Assembly: GCF_028640845.1 (NCBI RefSeq)
Contig: NC_080540.1
Span: 261,797,958 to 261,861,957, forward strand
Length of the DNA: 64,000 nucleotides
Origin: Ahaetulla prasina
Lineage: Eukaryota > Chordata > Lepidosauria > Squamata > Colubridae
Direction of reading: 5' to 3'
The notes beneath the pieces are model-generated. The model was not told the DNA's origin. It searched no databases and saw only the letters and a program-made list of their open reading frames with translations. This document shows, piece after piece, positions 1 to 12,961 of the stretch. The translations under genes and the position numbers were made by a program. The number at the start of each line of letters is the position of its first letter. Positions within the stretch are counted from its first letter, which is position 1.

Positions 1-760
1 GCTATCGATCATATATAGTTACTTATTTCCACTTTTGCTGCATTCCGTTTACATATAAATTTGATATACAAAAATATAAATAAGCATAATGAATGTCTTC
101 CATGTAGATTTTCTAACTAGATATCAGAATAATAAGTGAATATTTTAGATGTTACCTTAATACAAGATTTCATACTGAATTTTATACCTCTAAATGCATT
201 ATTTTAAAAATCCTCAAGGCTATTACCTCCCACTATCACTGGTGTATTCTATTTGATAACTAAAGGGAAAATAATACATGTGTCAAAACCCAAACAATAA
301 CCTGGCTAAATGCAAATGAAGATCTTAATAAGATAAGATAGGATCCAGTTCCATTTTTTTCTGTGCAAGATTTATGCAACTATTTTAGCAAATAGCAGAG
401 CTTGGATAATCTTATGTGGGCTCAATAGTTAAATAGAATTGGTCCTAGTTAATAATTATTTGGGGGGGGTGGCATTTAAGAAGGTACTGGGAAATGAAGT
501 GAAAAAGTCACCTTAGGAAAATACCATGACAAATCATTTCAGTACACTTCCTAAGGGATTAGGTAGATATGTCCATAGTCCCACCAGGAGTCATATTTTT
601 CTTGAACAAGACATTACCTTATCTAATGGAGTTATGTAAGACTTCTATTTGGGGCAGTTTCCATTATTTCATAAAGTGTATCATTTTCCTAATGAATTGT
701 ATCCTTAGTCCTTTGGAAGTCTGAAAATAAAGCTTTCTGATCTTTCACTCAGATCATGTT
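1..760. other. AT-rich sequence, nothing recognised
   Basis: No transposon, repeat or coding signal was recognised. Reading frames are short and stop-rich on both strands. Confidence 0.5.
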
Positions 761-897
761 AATAGTAGTAATAATAATGGAGTTGGAAGGGACCTTGGAG
801 GTCTTCTAGTCCAACCCCCTGCCCAGGCAGGAAACCCTACACCATTTCAGACAAATGGTTATCCAATATCTTCTTAAAAATTTCCAGAGTTGCCAAT
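761..897 (-). mobile_element. CR1 LINE 3'-end fragment
   Basis: Read on the minus strand, this is the 3' end of a snake-type CR1. It includes the reverse complement of the terminal motif GGTTGGACTAGAAGACCTCC and of the segment encoding the last ORF2 residues (around FLKMLDSHL). The tail at 761-780 is an AAT/AGT-rich simple sequence. The same segment recurs at about 38.6, 4.2 and 50.8 kb. Only about 120 bp remain, so this is a strongly 5'-truncated insertion. Confidence 0.85.
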
Positions 898-3167
898 GTT
901 GAACAATGGCATCGCAATTCAAGTTATTGAAATTTGGGTAAGTCTTTTGGCTTTGCACAAACCCTCTTTCATAAGTAATCAACCTAATAAATATTCATTT
1001 AACTATAATTTCTGGTTTCGGAGTAAGACACAATATAGGGATTTGACATTAGTTTCGTACTTTGCCTCACTTCAACGCTGTAACCCTAATTTTCATTTTA
1101 GTCAAAATGGGAAAGAATAGTTAAATTAGAAGTTTTCTGTTTTAATTGTAGTTTACATGAATGGAAGAACAGAATGATTATAAGAAAACCTACTTATAGG
1201 TATGAGCCGATTAAGCCAAAAATGACAATCTGTGGTAGTTCCCTTTTAAGATCATTCCCATTTTTTTAAAGAAATGTGACCATGACTCTTGACTATTCAA
1301 TATAATTTTATTCCTCAAAAGCATGCATTTATATGGTTTAATACTGTTCTTCATATATTTAGTTTCATGTCATTGTGACATTACCAAGTTATTTCTCCTC
1401 CACAGCAGAAACAACTATATCTAGTAAAACTTCCCAAGGTCGTTGGCCTGTGTCTTTCTTTCCTTGCACCCAAGTATCATTTTTCTTAGTTTCTTGTCAG
1501 CTCATGTGATATCCTTCACATCCAGCTTTTATTAGCAGGAAATACTGCTATAGCTTTAGTGTCATGTGTACTATAAAGACAGGATTTTCAGGAGATTTGA
1601 CAACTCTTATATTTTCTGAAGTATTCTCAATGTAACAGAGAAACAGTTTATTACTGTTAAGTAGTGGCTGTCTCACCAACTTGAATAATGAAGTCCTTGA
1701 GGTCAATATTTTATACAATGATCCATTTAAGAAAGCATTCCTCTATCACCAAGCACTAAAACAAGGGATGTCATAACATAGATCTATCTATTATCAATCT
1801 TAAATCTCACTATAATCAATCCAATTCTTTGGTTGCAGAAGTATCATCTGTTACTGTGCTAAAGCCAAGAATTTTCTATTTCCAAAATTGTCTAGAAAAG
1901 AAGACAATACAATTATTTCCTGAGGCCAGTTCTGCTGCACATGAGCAAAGAAGATTTAAGCTTGCTTGAAGAGGGCTTTTGTCTGGAAGTGATTTACATA
2001 TATTCCATGAAAGCTGTATTTTCACAAACTGCGGCAACACTGGTTTGGAGACATTACAAAATCTACCTAGTGCTGTGTATTTATATGGTTATAACAAGGG
2101 ACAAAAAGAAAAAAAAATACTTGGCTGGTGAGTCAAAGAAATGAAAATATCATGGGTTTCTGAAGCATCTTTCATTTTCTTCCCTTGTCATAAAAATGCA
2201 ATAAAACGAGATGGGTCACCAGTCACTGCTGCCACCCAATTCTCAGAGGCTTCCAGCACATTTACAAATTGCCAGCATTTTGACAGAAGTAAAGCAAATT
2301 AGGAAGCATACTTATTTTTTTTATTTTTTTCCCATGGAAGTTTATGCTTTGTGTATACTAAATCCCAATTTTGGTACTTATTCTATGTTGTCTTGTTATA
2401 GTTGGACATATTTTCATCCTTCATTTTGATGAGAGCTAATCATTCTAAGTCCCATCAGGGGGTGCTATAGTACTATTGCTTAATGCTTTTTGTGGCCAGG
2501 ACTGCCCTTAAAATTAACTATGGGGAAGTTAGGATTCAACAGTTGTAACATTGTCCTCAAGTGTGTTGTCCTTTCTTCTTAAGACTAAACTGGTGTAACC
2601 CAAAAAGGTATCATAAAATTGAGAAATAATAAAGTCTGCTGCAAGTAGCAAAAAGCTTGCATGAAGGTTAACTTGAACGTTAAGTTGTGCAGGTCTGTAA
2701 CTGGAAGGAGTCAAAAGCAGAACAGAAGAAACTCTCGCAATGCAGGGCGCTTGGAATAGTAGAGATTACAGAAGAGATAAAGAACTTCTTGATAGAAACA
2801 ATGGAACCATCAATGAATTGGAACTGGAGTTATGGAAAACAGTGAAGTAGACTGTCTTAAAAAGTAGAAAGAGAATAATTTTTTAGTCTGGGAAGGTACA
2901 AAAAGTTGTAGAACTATCAGTGAAATATTCAGATATAGATAATGTCCATATTGTTTATGGGTTGTGAATCTATTGCTGTTTGTTCTTGATTGATTTACTT
3001 CAATCTCTCTTTTACAGACATACCACACTGAAAATGTCTCAACTATAGCTTTGGTTTTTCAAAAATAATCTCCTTGGCCAATTTTTCTATAGGTTGAATA
3101 ATAGATATAAATCCTAATTTTGTGATTCTAAAAAGCAGCAAGGAATGCATTTCAATTTTTCCTTGTT
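898..3167. other. AT-rich sequence, nothing recognised
   Basis: No gene or recognisable transposon was seen. Frames of 60-76 codons occur but have no domain or codon-use signal. One CTCF-like core (CCATCAGGGGGTGCT) lies at 2452-2466; as a lone motif it is weak evidence. Confidence 0.45.
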
Positions 3168-3174
3168 CTCTACA

Positions 3175-3527
3175 GGTAAAGGTAAAGGTTCCCCTCACAC
3201 ATATGTGCTAGTTGTTCCCGACTCTAGGGGGCGATGCTCATCTCCGTTTCAAAGCCAAAGAGCCAGCGCTGTCTGAAGACATCTCTGTGGTCATGTGGCC
3301 GGCATGACTAAACACCAAAGGTGCGTGGAATACTGTTACCTTCCCACCAAAGGTGGTCCCTATTTTTCTACTTGCATTTTTTACATGTTTTTGAACTGCT
3401 AGGTTGACAGAAGCTGGGACAAGTAACAGGAGCTCACTCCATTACGCGGTGCTAGGGATTCGAACCGCTGAACTGCCGACCTTTCAATTAACAAGCTCAG
3501 CATCTTAGCCACTGAGCCACCATGTCC
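3175..3527 (-). mobile_element. tRNA-headed SINE with (TTTACC)n tail, copy 1
   Basis: The element is on the minus strand. Its tRNA-like head lies at the high-coordinate end: an A-box-like TGGCTCAGTGGCTAAGATG (about 3500-3518) and a B-box GGTTCGAATCCC (about 3458-3469). The low-coordinate end reads GGTAAAGGTAAAGG, which is a (TTTACC)n tail on the element strand. Flanking CTCTACA (3168-3174) and CTCTATA (3528-3534) match at 6 of 7 bases and probably represent the target duplication. A second copy lies at 36.9-37.2 kb. I recognise the family as one common in squamates but do not assign a database name. Confidence 0.85.
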
Positions 3528-3534
3528 CTCTATA

Positions 3535-4197
3535 GAGAACACTAAAAACATTCACATTCTATTCCCCAGTACACAAAATACAAAACATTCGAAAGGAGTA
3601 GAGTAGTTTTGTCCCAAGTTCGGAATATTTTTTTCCTCATATATACATTCCCTAGGATAGGTCTCCCTCATATATTCTTTCAATGCAAAAATAGAGTTTA
3701 TGCCACATTTAGCATCTTTATTTTAATCTTGAAGAAAAGAAGAACAAAGTTTATGAAGAACCATGAAATAAGGAAAAATAAGGCTTAGAGAAAGGAAGAC
3801 CAAGGGCTCTATTTAAAGGGTGCAAAGGTCTCTCTCTATTATTACTTATGGGACTACTTAGATGATCTTCCTAGTGCAATTGTTTCACTTATTATGATGG
3901 GTGGTGCCCAAAATTTTAGAAATATCACATTTTTTCCTTCATAAGAATTTTCAGCCAAATCTATTTTCTTAAACATTAATTGCAAGTAAATTTTACATTC
4001 CATTCTGATCTGAAAATTGACCTCAACAGCACAAGAAGAAAAGAATGTGATTTGAATTAAAGATACATAAAAGTTATGTCACATGCCTTTAAAGTGGAAA
4101 TCATTAATGGTAAGTATGGGAAAAGAAATTGATTATAAATGCTCTATAAGTGATCAGTAAAAACTGTATTCACATATGAGATACATTAGACTAATTT
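3535..4197. other. AT-rich sequence, nothing recognised
   Basis: No repeat family or coding potential was recognised. Confidence 0.5.
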
Positions 4198-4989
4198 AAA
4201 AATAACAGAGTTGGAAAGGACCTTGCAAGTCTTCTACTCCAATCCACTGGTCAAGCAGAACACCCTATGCCATTTTAGATAATTGGTGTCCATTCTCTTC
4301 TTTAAAATGTCTAGGGATGGAGCACCCACAACTACTGGTGGCAAGCTGTTCCACTAGCTAATTGTTCTCACTGTAAAACCAAGGAAATTTTTCCTTAGTT
4401 CTAGGTTGATTCTCTCTTTGATTAGTTTCCATATATTGCTTCTTGTCCTGTCTTCAGGTGCTCTGGAGTATAGGTTGACTCCCTCTTCTTCTGTCACCCC
4501 AGTTCTTCTTTTAACTAGACATACACAATTTCTGCAACCATTCCTCATATGGTTTAGCCTGCACAACCATCTTTGTTGCTTTTCTCTGCATTCTTTTTAG
4601 AATCTCAAAATCTTTTTTCTATCATGATGACCAAAACTGGATGCAATATTTCAAGTGTGGTCTTACCAAGGCATTATAAAGTAGTATTAACATTACACGT
4701 GATCTTGATTCTATCCCTCTGTTAATACAGCCTAGGACTGTGTTGGGCTTTTTGGCAGCTGCAGCTCATTACTGGCTCATATTTAAGTGATTGTGCTCTA
4801 GGACTTTTAGATCACTCTTGCAATTACTGCCATTGAGCCAGGTACCACCTAAGCTATATCTCTGCATTTGTTTTTTATTGCCTAAGTGTAAAACCTTACT
4901 TTTCTCACCACTGAATTTCATTTTGTTAGATAGGGCTCAGTGTTCTAGTCTGTCGAGATTCTTCTGTATCTTAAGCCTATCTTCTGGAG
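4198..4989 (-). mobile_element. CR1 LINE, 5'-truncated, decayed
   Basis: This is the minus-strand 3' portion of a CR1 of the same family as the copies at 36.4 and 50.8 kb. It runs from the 3' terminal motif (ACCTTGCAAGTCTTCTACTCC in plus orientation) back into the region encoding the end of the polymerase domain. The C-terminal ORF2 module survives as a broken frame at 4354-4566 (WKLIKERINLELRKNF). Its 5' side stops abruptly at 4989, where a hAT-like sequence begins inside the segment matching TCCAGAAGATAGGCTCAAGA of the 37.9-kb copy. More substitutions and stops than in the 50.8-kb copy indicate an older insertion. Confidence 0.88.
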
Positions 4990-5150
4990 CAGGGGTCACC
5001 AACTTTTCGGACCTCAGGGACCACTAAATTCATAATTTTAAATCCCGTGGACCACTAATATGATCTGCCTAATGACTGGCTGGGTGGACGTGGCTAGGTG
5101 GTCATGTGACTGGGTGGGCAGGGCCAACTTGATGCCATTCACATTGAAGA
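4990..5150. mobile_element. hAT-like element, partial
   Basis: It begins CAGGGGTCACCAACTTTTCGG, a hAT-type terminus like the complete element at 46249. The body repeats short phrases (GGACCACTAA twice, GACTGG/GTGGGC). The left end sits in CR1 sequence. No matching right terminus or 8-bp duplication of TTCTGGAG was found, so it is truncated against the LINE that follows. Confidence 0.6.
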
Positions 5151-6160
5151 AACTACGCAAGATTAGGTTTACAACTCTTAGAGCCTTTTTTGCTATGTAT
5201 TTGCAGTGGGCTTTGGCACAGATCATTTGACATGAAAACTCCAAGGTCTTTAATGGGATGGGGGTCATCTGTAAGGTAATATCCATCAAGTATGTACTTA
5301 GTGTTTGGGTTCTTTTTTCCTATATGTAAGACTGAGCATTTGCTGGTTGAGATTTGGAGTTGCCAAGTTTTAGACCAAGCGGTTAGATGATCAAGGTCTT
5401 TTTGAATGATAGATGTATTATCAGTGGTGTTAAATAGTTTGATATCATCAACAAAGAGAACACAATTACTTGAGATATGGTCACAAAGATCATTAATGTA
5501 TAGTATGAAGAGTGTTGGTCCAAGGACGCTGCCTTGAGGAACGCCACTCTTGACAGGAACAGGGTTTGATAGAGCATTGCCAATTTTGACCACTTCTTGT
5601 CTGTTAGACAGAAAAGCAGATATCCATTTGTGAAGGGGTCCTGAAATGCCATAGGATTTTAGTTTTAGGAAAAGTTTATCGTGTACTACTAAGTCAAAAG
5701 CTTTGCAAAAATCTATGTAGATTGCATCTATTGTTTTGCCTTGATCAAGATTTGTAGTCCATATATTTTAGTGGAGAAGTTGTAAGTTGCATGATAATTT
5801 TTTCCTGAAACCAAATTGTTTATTGGAGAGTAGGTTGTTTGCTTCTAAGTGTGAAGTAATGGATTGGTTGATGATTGATTCCATGACTTTGCAGGTGACG
5901 CAGCATAGAGAGATTGGTCTGTAATTTTTGACTAAGCTGGGGTCTCCTTTTTTGAAGATAGGGATGACTGTGGCCAGTGACCAAAGTTTGGGAAGTGAAC
6001 TGGTAGTGAAGGCTTTATCAAAGATTATGCTTAGGGGTTCTGCTATATTAGTGGAAAGTTTTTTTAAGAAGTAGGCACATAGTCCATCGGGTCCAATAGA
6101 TAGCGATGCCCTCAAGCATGTAAGGATGGCTTTCTCCTGCAATGTTTGCTAACTGAATGT
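5151..6160 (-). pseudogene. LINE reverse transcriptase (Jockey/CR1-like clade), decayed fragment
   Basis: This minus-strand fragment encodes part of a non-LTR retrotransposon polymerase. Frame 5768-6142 (124 residues) carries GPDGL, PIFKKGDPSLVKNYRPISL and the following helix with FGFRK, which are RT blocks 1-2a. Frames 5383-5652 and 5153-5593 carry [21 protein letters not shown] and LFVDDIKLF, which is the YADD box with alanine changed to valine. They continue to HIGKKNPNTKY and DLGVF. The DFSKAFD-type block lies between the frames but is out of frame (around 5640-5760). It differs from the CR1 at 37 kb and from the L2 copies. It may belong to the same family as the ORF1-bearing piece at 24.4-25.6 kb; that link is inferred from clade resemblance only. 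Confidence 0.8.
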
Positions 6161-7124
6161 TAACTTAATACTTGAAAATTGTTGAATGAAATGTTCTTTC
6201 CTTATTTAATGATAATCATCATTCAATGGTTGAAACAAGCATTAAAGTTGCAGTAGTCTTGTCTTATTTGTGTCAGGTCATTGAAATCTAATCTTGCTTC
6301 TGCCAAGTACTTATTAGTTGCACTTAGATAAAGTATAATTACTCAGCTTCTGCAACTATTCATCTGTGATGTATCAATAACGCATGAGTTTTCATTTTAT
6401 TAAAATAATAAATATCATTTTATCAAACTTAATTCAGGACAAGATGTTTAAATTATGCATTTGTGTAATATTTGTGATCAGGAAAAAATGTAGCTAACCA
6501 ACTGATGGCAGAAGACAGCCAGTGATAATATAAAATAGACTTTCCCCCAATAATACTTCTAGATGTGTTGGACTACAAATCCCAGAATTCTATGCTGGCT
6601 ACAATTTTAACAGATGCCAAAGTCATAACTCTGGGAAAGCTGGTGAAGAATATATTGATGATAATTAAGGCAGGAAGAAGTACTTGATTGCAATAACTGA
6701 ATTAAGGGTTCATCAGAAATCAACCTTGAATCACACTCTATTAGTTAATTAAATTCAGCTTGTTTAAAATTTAATCCAATTTATTTGTAATATAACAAAT
6801 TTAATTAATAAATTCATTGGAAAATCTTGCCTATGAACAGCAAACTTTCGAAGTTCTTTTAAAATGCTCTTTGTAATGAATACCAAGGGCAAATGATAAA
6901 TGATGCAACTGATTTTAAATTGCTCTGCCAGGAAAAAACAAACAAACACTGGCCTGTGCTCTGAGACTACAGACTGTAAGAAGAAGTCACCAAGCAGAGA
7001 TTTAAAGGTGTCCCCAAAAATTGCCTGTGGTTTGCTTTGTCTTCATTTCCCTGTGTGATTCTTAGGTTTCTATTTATAAATTTGCAAGTTTATATCACAT
7101 TTTCTAAACATTTAAGACATTGTG
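6161..7124. other. Mostly unrecognised; short palindrome-family scrap at 6562-6610
   Basis: The text at 6562-6610 (GTGTTGGACTACAAATCCCAG and following) resembles one arm of a common squamate short inverted-repeat element, but the second arm is missing. The rest is AT-rich with nothing recognised. Confidence 0.4.
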
Positions 7125-7133
7125 GGGGATAAT

Positions 7134-7279
7134 CAGTGGTGGGTTGCCCCTGGTTTGCAAGAACCGATAGTAAAACCGGTGGGAGGCTCCACCCACGGAC
7201 CCGGACGTTATCAGAAAGCTTCTGTGCATGTGTGGCCCCATTGCGAACTGGTAGTAAAGGTAAGTAGAAACCACCCCTG
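7134..7279. mobile_element. Short non-autonomous hAT-like element (CAGTGGTGGG family)
   Basis: It starts CAGTGGTGGGTTGC and ends AACCACCCCTG, with inner GAACCGATAGTAAAACCGG and GAACTGGTAGTAAAGG. The flanking 8-mers GGGATAAT (7126-7133) and GGGACAAT (7280-7287) match at 7 of 8 positions, as expected for a hAT target duplication. A relative lies at 9978-10155. No transposase is present, so it must have been mobilised in trans. Confidence 0.78.
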
Positions 7280-7287
7280 GGGACAAT

Positions 7288-8048
<761 letters not shown>

Positions 8049-8226
8049 TATTGCATAAAATTATTGTCATAAAGAATAAGCCCCTGTTTTAGCTCCAGAC
8101 AATATAAACAGGATTATACAGTGTAATCCAAATTAGATTACAATGTACTGAATATTGAATGAATAGAAGCCAGTATGATTTACATGGATCTGTAAATCAA
8201 ACTCAATTTGATCAACAGACAAAATA

Positions 8227-8230
8227 CTTT

Positions 8231-8295
<65 letters not shown>
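8227..8295. repeat. (CTTT)n microsatellite
   Basis: About 17 uninterrupted CTTT units, polypyrimidine on the plus strand. Confidence 0.95.
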
Positions 8296-9969
8296 TTAAC
8301 AACTACAGGACTTGATTCCCAGGACTATTATTTTTGATCTTTATATTATATTTACTTGATGTTCTTTAGATAAATATTATGACTGTAATATCCGTCTTTG
8401 CTTAGGATTTTCTTGATATCTTTTGAAATGTTAGCAGAAGATAAGTGGGTAGAACTAACTCTCATTCAGGAAATCAATTAGCTATGATGGAACACTTTGG
8501 CAATATGAAGAATCATGTGAATTTAATGAACTGTAGTTAATGTGCATTATTGATTAACTAAAAATCTTTCTTCTTCAACAACATTCTTCTCATCAGACAT
8601 GTGTCTTTGTTGATTTGATTTGTTCCTATAATGCAGTTAGGAAATGTAATTAATATAAATAATAACAAGAGTAATCTATTTTGGGATAGGGTAGTGGGTG
8701 CTAATATAATTTGTAATTCATCATTTTCATTCATTATTAAAAATAATCCCAAGCTTCCTACAAATTTACAAGCTGGTGGATTTAGTTGGTTTATTTTCTT
8801 ACCACTCAGTGGTAATGACAACAATGTCTACAGTTTCTCAGTGACAAACAAACAAACAAACAATTGTGACAGGCAGACTTCCACTTTATTATACATTAGG
8901 GTTCATAACTTGAGGTTCCTAGTTGCTACAAAATTATTTTTAACATAATAAAAAACAAAATTGTTATCAAACATATTGCAAATCTCACCATTATGTTTCA
9001 TTAATTGAAATATATTAATTGCATTAATTGAAAATGAAGTTGAATTATATTAGACTGTCCCTATCCAAAACCGGTCCAAGATATTTTATTTTCAATTCAA
9101 TGCTAATGAAGTTATTTTGCCAGTCACTGAATAACTATCATTTGCTTCCTTTTTACACCTCTCAAAATCTGGTAGAGATGACTGGCTCATTAAGAAAGAC
9201 TGGTGTAGTAATTACAGAATATGCAGTGGTGCTTTTAAAAAGGCAGCACATTTTAAAAAGTAAGTTGTTTAAAGTTGTTTAGCAGCAATTTATAAATCAA
9301 AATCTATCTATATATTACTAAAATGCTCATGTTTGTAACCTTTCATGAGGTAAAACAGTGCATCATATGGCAAGAATATTTGAAACAAGGGACTTCAGAT
9401 GAGCTAATATATAGAATGTGTTCAACAATTTCATTCATACAAAAACTCCATGTAAATTATATTTGATGTTGAACTGATGGTTAAAAGGCATCCCCTATTA
9501 AATCTGGGTCAGCACAGGGGCACAGAATACAGTTGGTTGAATACACTCAATCTTGGCCTTCAAATTAAAACTGACAAGAAATTATAAATATAAACTGAAA
9601 GAAAAGCTGACAAAATAATATGTAAATGAAGTTTTATTGGGCACTATTTGATGGTCAAGATAATGTATCTGTAATGGATGAACAATGCTACAAGAGCTGG
9701 TAAACATAGGTTGATTGATGCTGAAGAATCGTGCAGACCAGCCTGCAGCAAATTGACCCACTGTTTCTTAAGTAATGTTCAACATAGTATAAATTAATCA
9801 TGATAATCATGATGGTTGCCTTTACTGACCAGTGGGAATACCCACTGTATTTAACAGGAGATATGTATTTTTATTTTTGCCATAAAAATTCTGAAATTAT
9901 ACTGAGGAATAGGTTAGGGAAAAAATGACCTAGTGATTTTTTAAAAAAACTGGTTTCTTGAGAAAGACA
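8296..9969. other. Unique-looking AT-rich sequence
   Basis: No transposon or gene was recognised. The 105-codon frame at 8631-8948 and the 84-codon frame at 9028-9282 have no recognisable domain and no neighbouring splice or promoter context, so they are not called as genes. Confidence 0.45.
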
Positions 9970-9977
9970 CAATGGAG

Positions 9978-10155
9978 CAGTAGTAGGTTTCAAATCCCAT
10001 CACTACTGGTTTGCTCGTGGGCGGGTGCATGCTCATGCGTGCAACACTTCTGTGCATGTGCAGAAGCATCTGCATGGGTGGGTGGAGCCTCCCACCACTG
10101 CCACTGCTGCTACCAGTTCTCCCATCCAGGGCGAACCAGTAGCAACCCACCACTG
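9978..10155. mobile_element. Short non-autonomous hAT-like element (CAGTGGTGGG family)
   Basis: It starts CAGTAGTAGGTTTCAAATCCC and ends GAACCAGTAGCAACCCACCACTG, whose reverse complement begins CAGTGGTGGGTTGCTAC. The flanks CAATGGAG (9970-9977) and CAATGAAT (10156-10163) match at 6 of 8 bases. Internal sequence is rich in GTGCATGC-type alternating purine-pyrimidine and is unlike the AT-rich surroundings. Same family as 7134-7279. Confidence 0.75.
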
Positions 10156-10163
10156 CAATGAAT

Positions 10164-11513
10164 CATAGTAATCAGATCTCTATGAGTTAGAACAAATTTT
10201 CTGGCATTTCTTTTCAGTGGATAAGCAAATAAAGTCATCATCCTGTGTGAAATATCATATAGTAATATCTCATGAGCAAATTATTATAACAAAAAAAATA
10301 ATGCTATTATGACTAGGTGTAGGCTGGAAAATTGCCCTACACAGTTTACTACTAGTTTTTATTCAAATTGTTGAAAGAGAATTTGCTTTACATTTTCAAA
10401 GGAGGATAGACTTTTGAAGAAACTCTATAGGAGGAATGGTTTGACCCTGTACTTAATTATTTATGAAGTAGACAAAAGCTATGTACAAATACCTTGTCTT
10501 TCATTGTTGAGCTATTTCTCCAGCAGTTTGCAGTCTTCTTGCCTTGTCACAGGAAGACAACACGAGGGACCTTTTCCCATTGACCATTTTGAATAGCAAG
10601 GCTATTTAATCCTATCTTGATAAAATATTGGAAAATTTAATTTTCTCCCAGAGAAACTGTCCACCCAATATATCTGCTCCCAGATTTGTTAGAGAATTTC
10701 AAAAGGTCATTTATGACCAGCTCTTCCACTGAACCAATACCTAAATCTTGATCTTATTGTATTTAAATAGAAGTGAATTCCATAATTAATTATTATCTGT
10801 TTCATAATCCATTATCCATTTTGTATATCTAACATTTGGAACCAGTGTTCCCAAGAGTGTTACCAACTGACTTCATATATAAACATATATTAACTGATAT
10901 TATTATGCATAAGAAAATGATAACACATAGGTTTAATTAGTATTCTAGAAACTTTATATTACTGTCTTAAAGGAAAAAGAAACAGAAAAACCAATAGCAT
11001 CAATGAAATAATCTGGGACATTTTTGACAAGTTCCTGTTTTGTTAACTAAAATAGAGATACAATGTCTAACTGAGACTGTCAGGAGAAAAATCATAGATA
11101 TAGATAGAAAGCAAGCAGCAAGTCAGTGTTGAATTAGTGGCTCTTGTTTTCTTTACTGAATGGATAAGAGTAGTATATTTAGAAAGTCCTACAAATCTTA
11201 AATCAAGTTTTTGAACTTGGTAGAAAGCTATTTTATTAAAGTTCAAATTGTCCTAAGCCAGTGTAACTTGTAATGTCACAAGCTGCTATATAGCAACATC
11301 TAGAGAACCTGTGTTAGAACAATGATCAATTTGTTGTTTTTAGAATTTAATAAATTCTAAAAAATTGTCTTTCATTTTTTTTAAATTGCATAGTGCCCAA
11401 GATCCTCCATCTTATCTCATCATTATGAGTTGATAAATTATAATAGATCTATCAATTTTGCAAGATCAATTTCTTTGGTGTTCCTAGCCAAGCATTTTTC
11501 ATAACTTAACACA
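10164..11513. other. AT-rich sequence, nothing recognised
   Basis: No gene or repeat was recognised apart from a 19-bp palindrome near 11341 (TAGAATTTA-A-TAAATTCTA). Confidence 0.45.
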
Positions 11514-11515
11514 TA

Positions 11516-12959
11516 GAAAGCCTACACACCCCTGTTAAAATGCCAGGTTTTTAAAATGTAAAAAAAAACAGGCCAAGTTAAATCACTTCAGAATTATTTC
11601 CATCTTTAATATAACATATAAGCTGTACAATTCAATTGAAACACTGAAATATTTTAGGAGGAAAAATAGCAATAAAAACATATAATATTGTGGTTGCATA
11701 CAGATGCACACCTTTAAACTAATACTTTGTTGAAACACCTTTTGATTTTATGACAGCATTCAGTCTTTAGGGATAGGAGCCTATCAGCGTGGCACAATCT
11801 TGCCTTGGGAATCTTTGCCCGCTCATCCTTACAAACGCGCTCCAAATCTGTCAGACTGCGAGGACATCTCCTGTGCACAGCCCTCTCCAGGTCAATCCAC
11901 AGATTTCTCAATTGGAATAAAGTTTAGGCTCTGGCTGGGCCATTCCAAAAGTTTGATCTTCTTCTGGTGAAATCATTCTTTGTTGATTTGGAGATATGCT
12001 TTGGATCATTGTCATGTTGAAAGGTGAAATTTCTTTTTATCTTCAGCATTTTAGAAGAAGCCTGAACATTTTGTACCAGAGTTGACTAATATTTGGAGCT
12101 GTTCATAATTCCCTCTACCTTGACTAAAGTTCTAGTTTCAGCTGAAGAAAAGAAGTCCCAAAGCATAATGTTGCCATCACCAAGCTTCACTGTGGGTATG
12201 GTGCACTTTTGGTGATGCACAGTGCTGTCTCATCAGATCACAACACATTTTCTCATGTGATTTTCTCAAACCTGATGTAGTTTTTTGCAAAATGCAGCCA
12301 GGTTGGATATTTTTCTTTGTAAGAAAAGGCTTCTGTCTTGTCACTCTACTCAACTGCCCAGATATCTGAAGAAGATGGGAGTTAGTTGTCACATGTAGTT
12401 CACAACTTTCCAGTTTCCTACAATTCCTTTGTCGAAGGCCTCTTAGCAAACTCTTGAACTAATTTCCATCCTGTTTTTTCATGTTTTAGTAGAACATCCA
12501 ATTCTTGGTAACGTCACTGTTGCACCATATTTTCTCCACTTGTTCACTGTGTTTCATGGTATATCCATTGCATTGGAATTATTTTTTTGTATCCTTCTTC
12601 TGATTGATATCTTCCAACAACAAAAACTGATTGTCTTTGCGGACCATGATTTTTACTGTAAGAGGAAATTGAGTAAATGTCAGAAAAATCCTACTAGAAT
12701 ATGTGGGCTTGATTAGAGTCACTTTAATTGATGGCAGAAATGTACTGACTACTATGTAACATCAGCTTGAATGTGATTGGTTACTTCTTCCCTACTTATA
12801 AGAGAGTGTGAACTCTAAAATACTTCAGCTTGTTTTTCAATTGAATTGTACATCTTACATGTTATAATAAAGGTGGAATAAATTCTGAAGTGATTTATCT
12901 TGGTCTGATTTGTTTATATCTGAAAAACCTGTCATTTTAACAGAGATATGTAGACTTTC
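11516..12959 (-). mobile_element. Tc1/mariner DNA transposon, inactive
   Basis: A 1444-bp element with long imperfect terminal inverted repeats. The left end begins GAAAGCCTACA and continues CCCTGTTAAAATG; the right end, reverse complemented, begins GAAAGTCTACA and continues CTCTGTTAAAATG. Similarity persists for about 130 bp on each side, through AAATCACTTCAGAATT and TACAATTCAATTGAAA. TA dinucleotides at 11514-11515 and 12960-12961 are the expected target duplication. The transposase lies on the minus strand and is broken. Confidence 0.92.
11714..12647 (-). pseudogene. Tc1-like transposase, degenerate
   Basis: Reading from the ATG at 12645-12647 (MVRKDNQ) on the minus strand, the remains follow the order of a Tc1-family DDE transposase of roughly 310 codons. 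Helix-turn-helix remnants come first (frame 12177-12449), then GNIMLWDFFSSAET near 12110-12180 containing the first catalytic aspartate block. The motif HDNDPKH, with the second catalytic aspartate, is near 12000-12022. A C-terminal frame (11714-11911) begins LWIDLERAVHRR and ends NKVLV. The third acidic residue region (normally DLNPIE, just before NLWIDLE) is frameshifted and altered. Several stops and frameshifts make it non-functional. Length is slightly short of the family norm of about 340 residues. Confidence 0.88.
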
Positions 12960-12961
12960 TA

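Noticed and set aside
3440..3520. tRNA gene on the minus strand
   Set aside because: A- and B-boxes are present, but the sequence belongs to a SINE with a non-tRNA body and tail; no cloverleaf is expected to be functional.
5768..6142. Intact reverse transcriptase gene
   Set aside because: Only one RT subdomain is open; the following blocks are in other frames and the catalytic box is altered to FVDD.
9028..9282. 84-codon frame as a small gene
   Set aside because: AT-rich codon use like the surrounding DNA, no domain and no promoter context.
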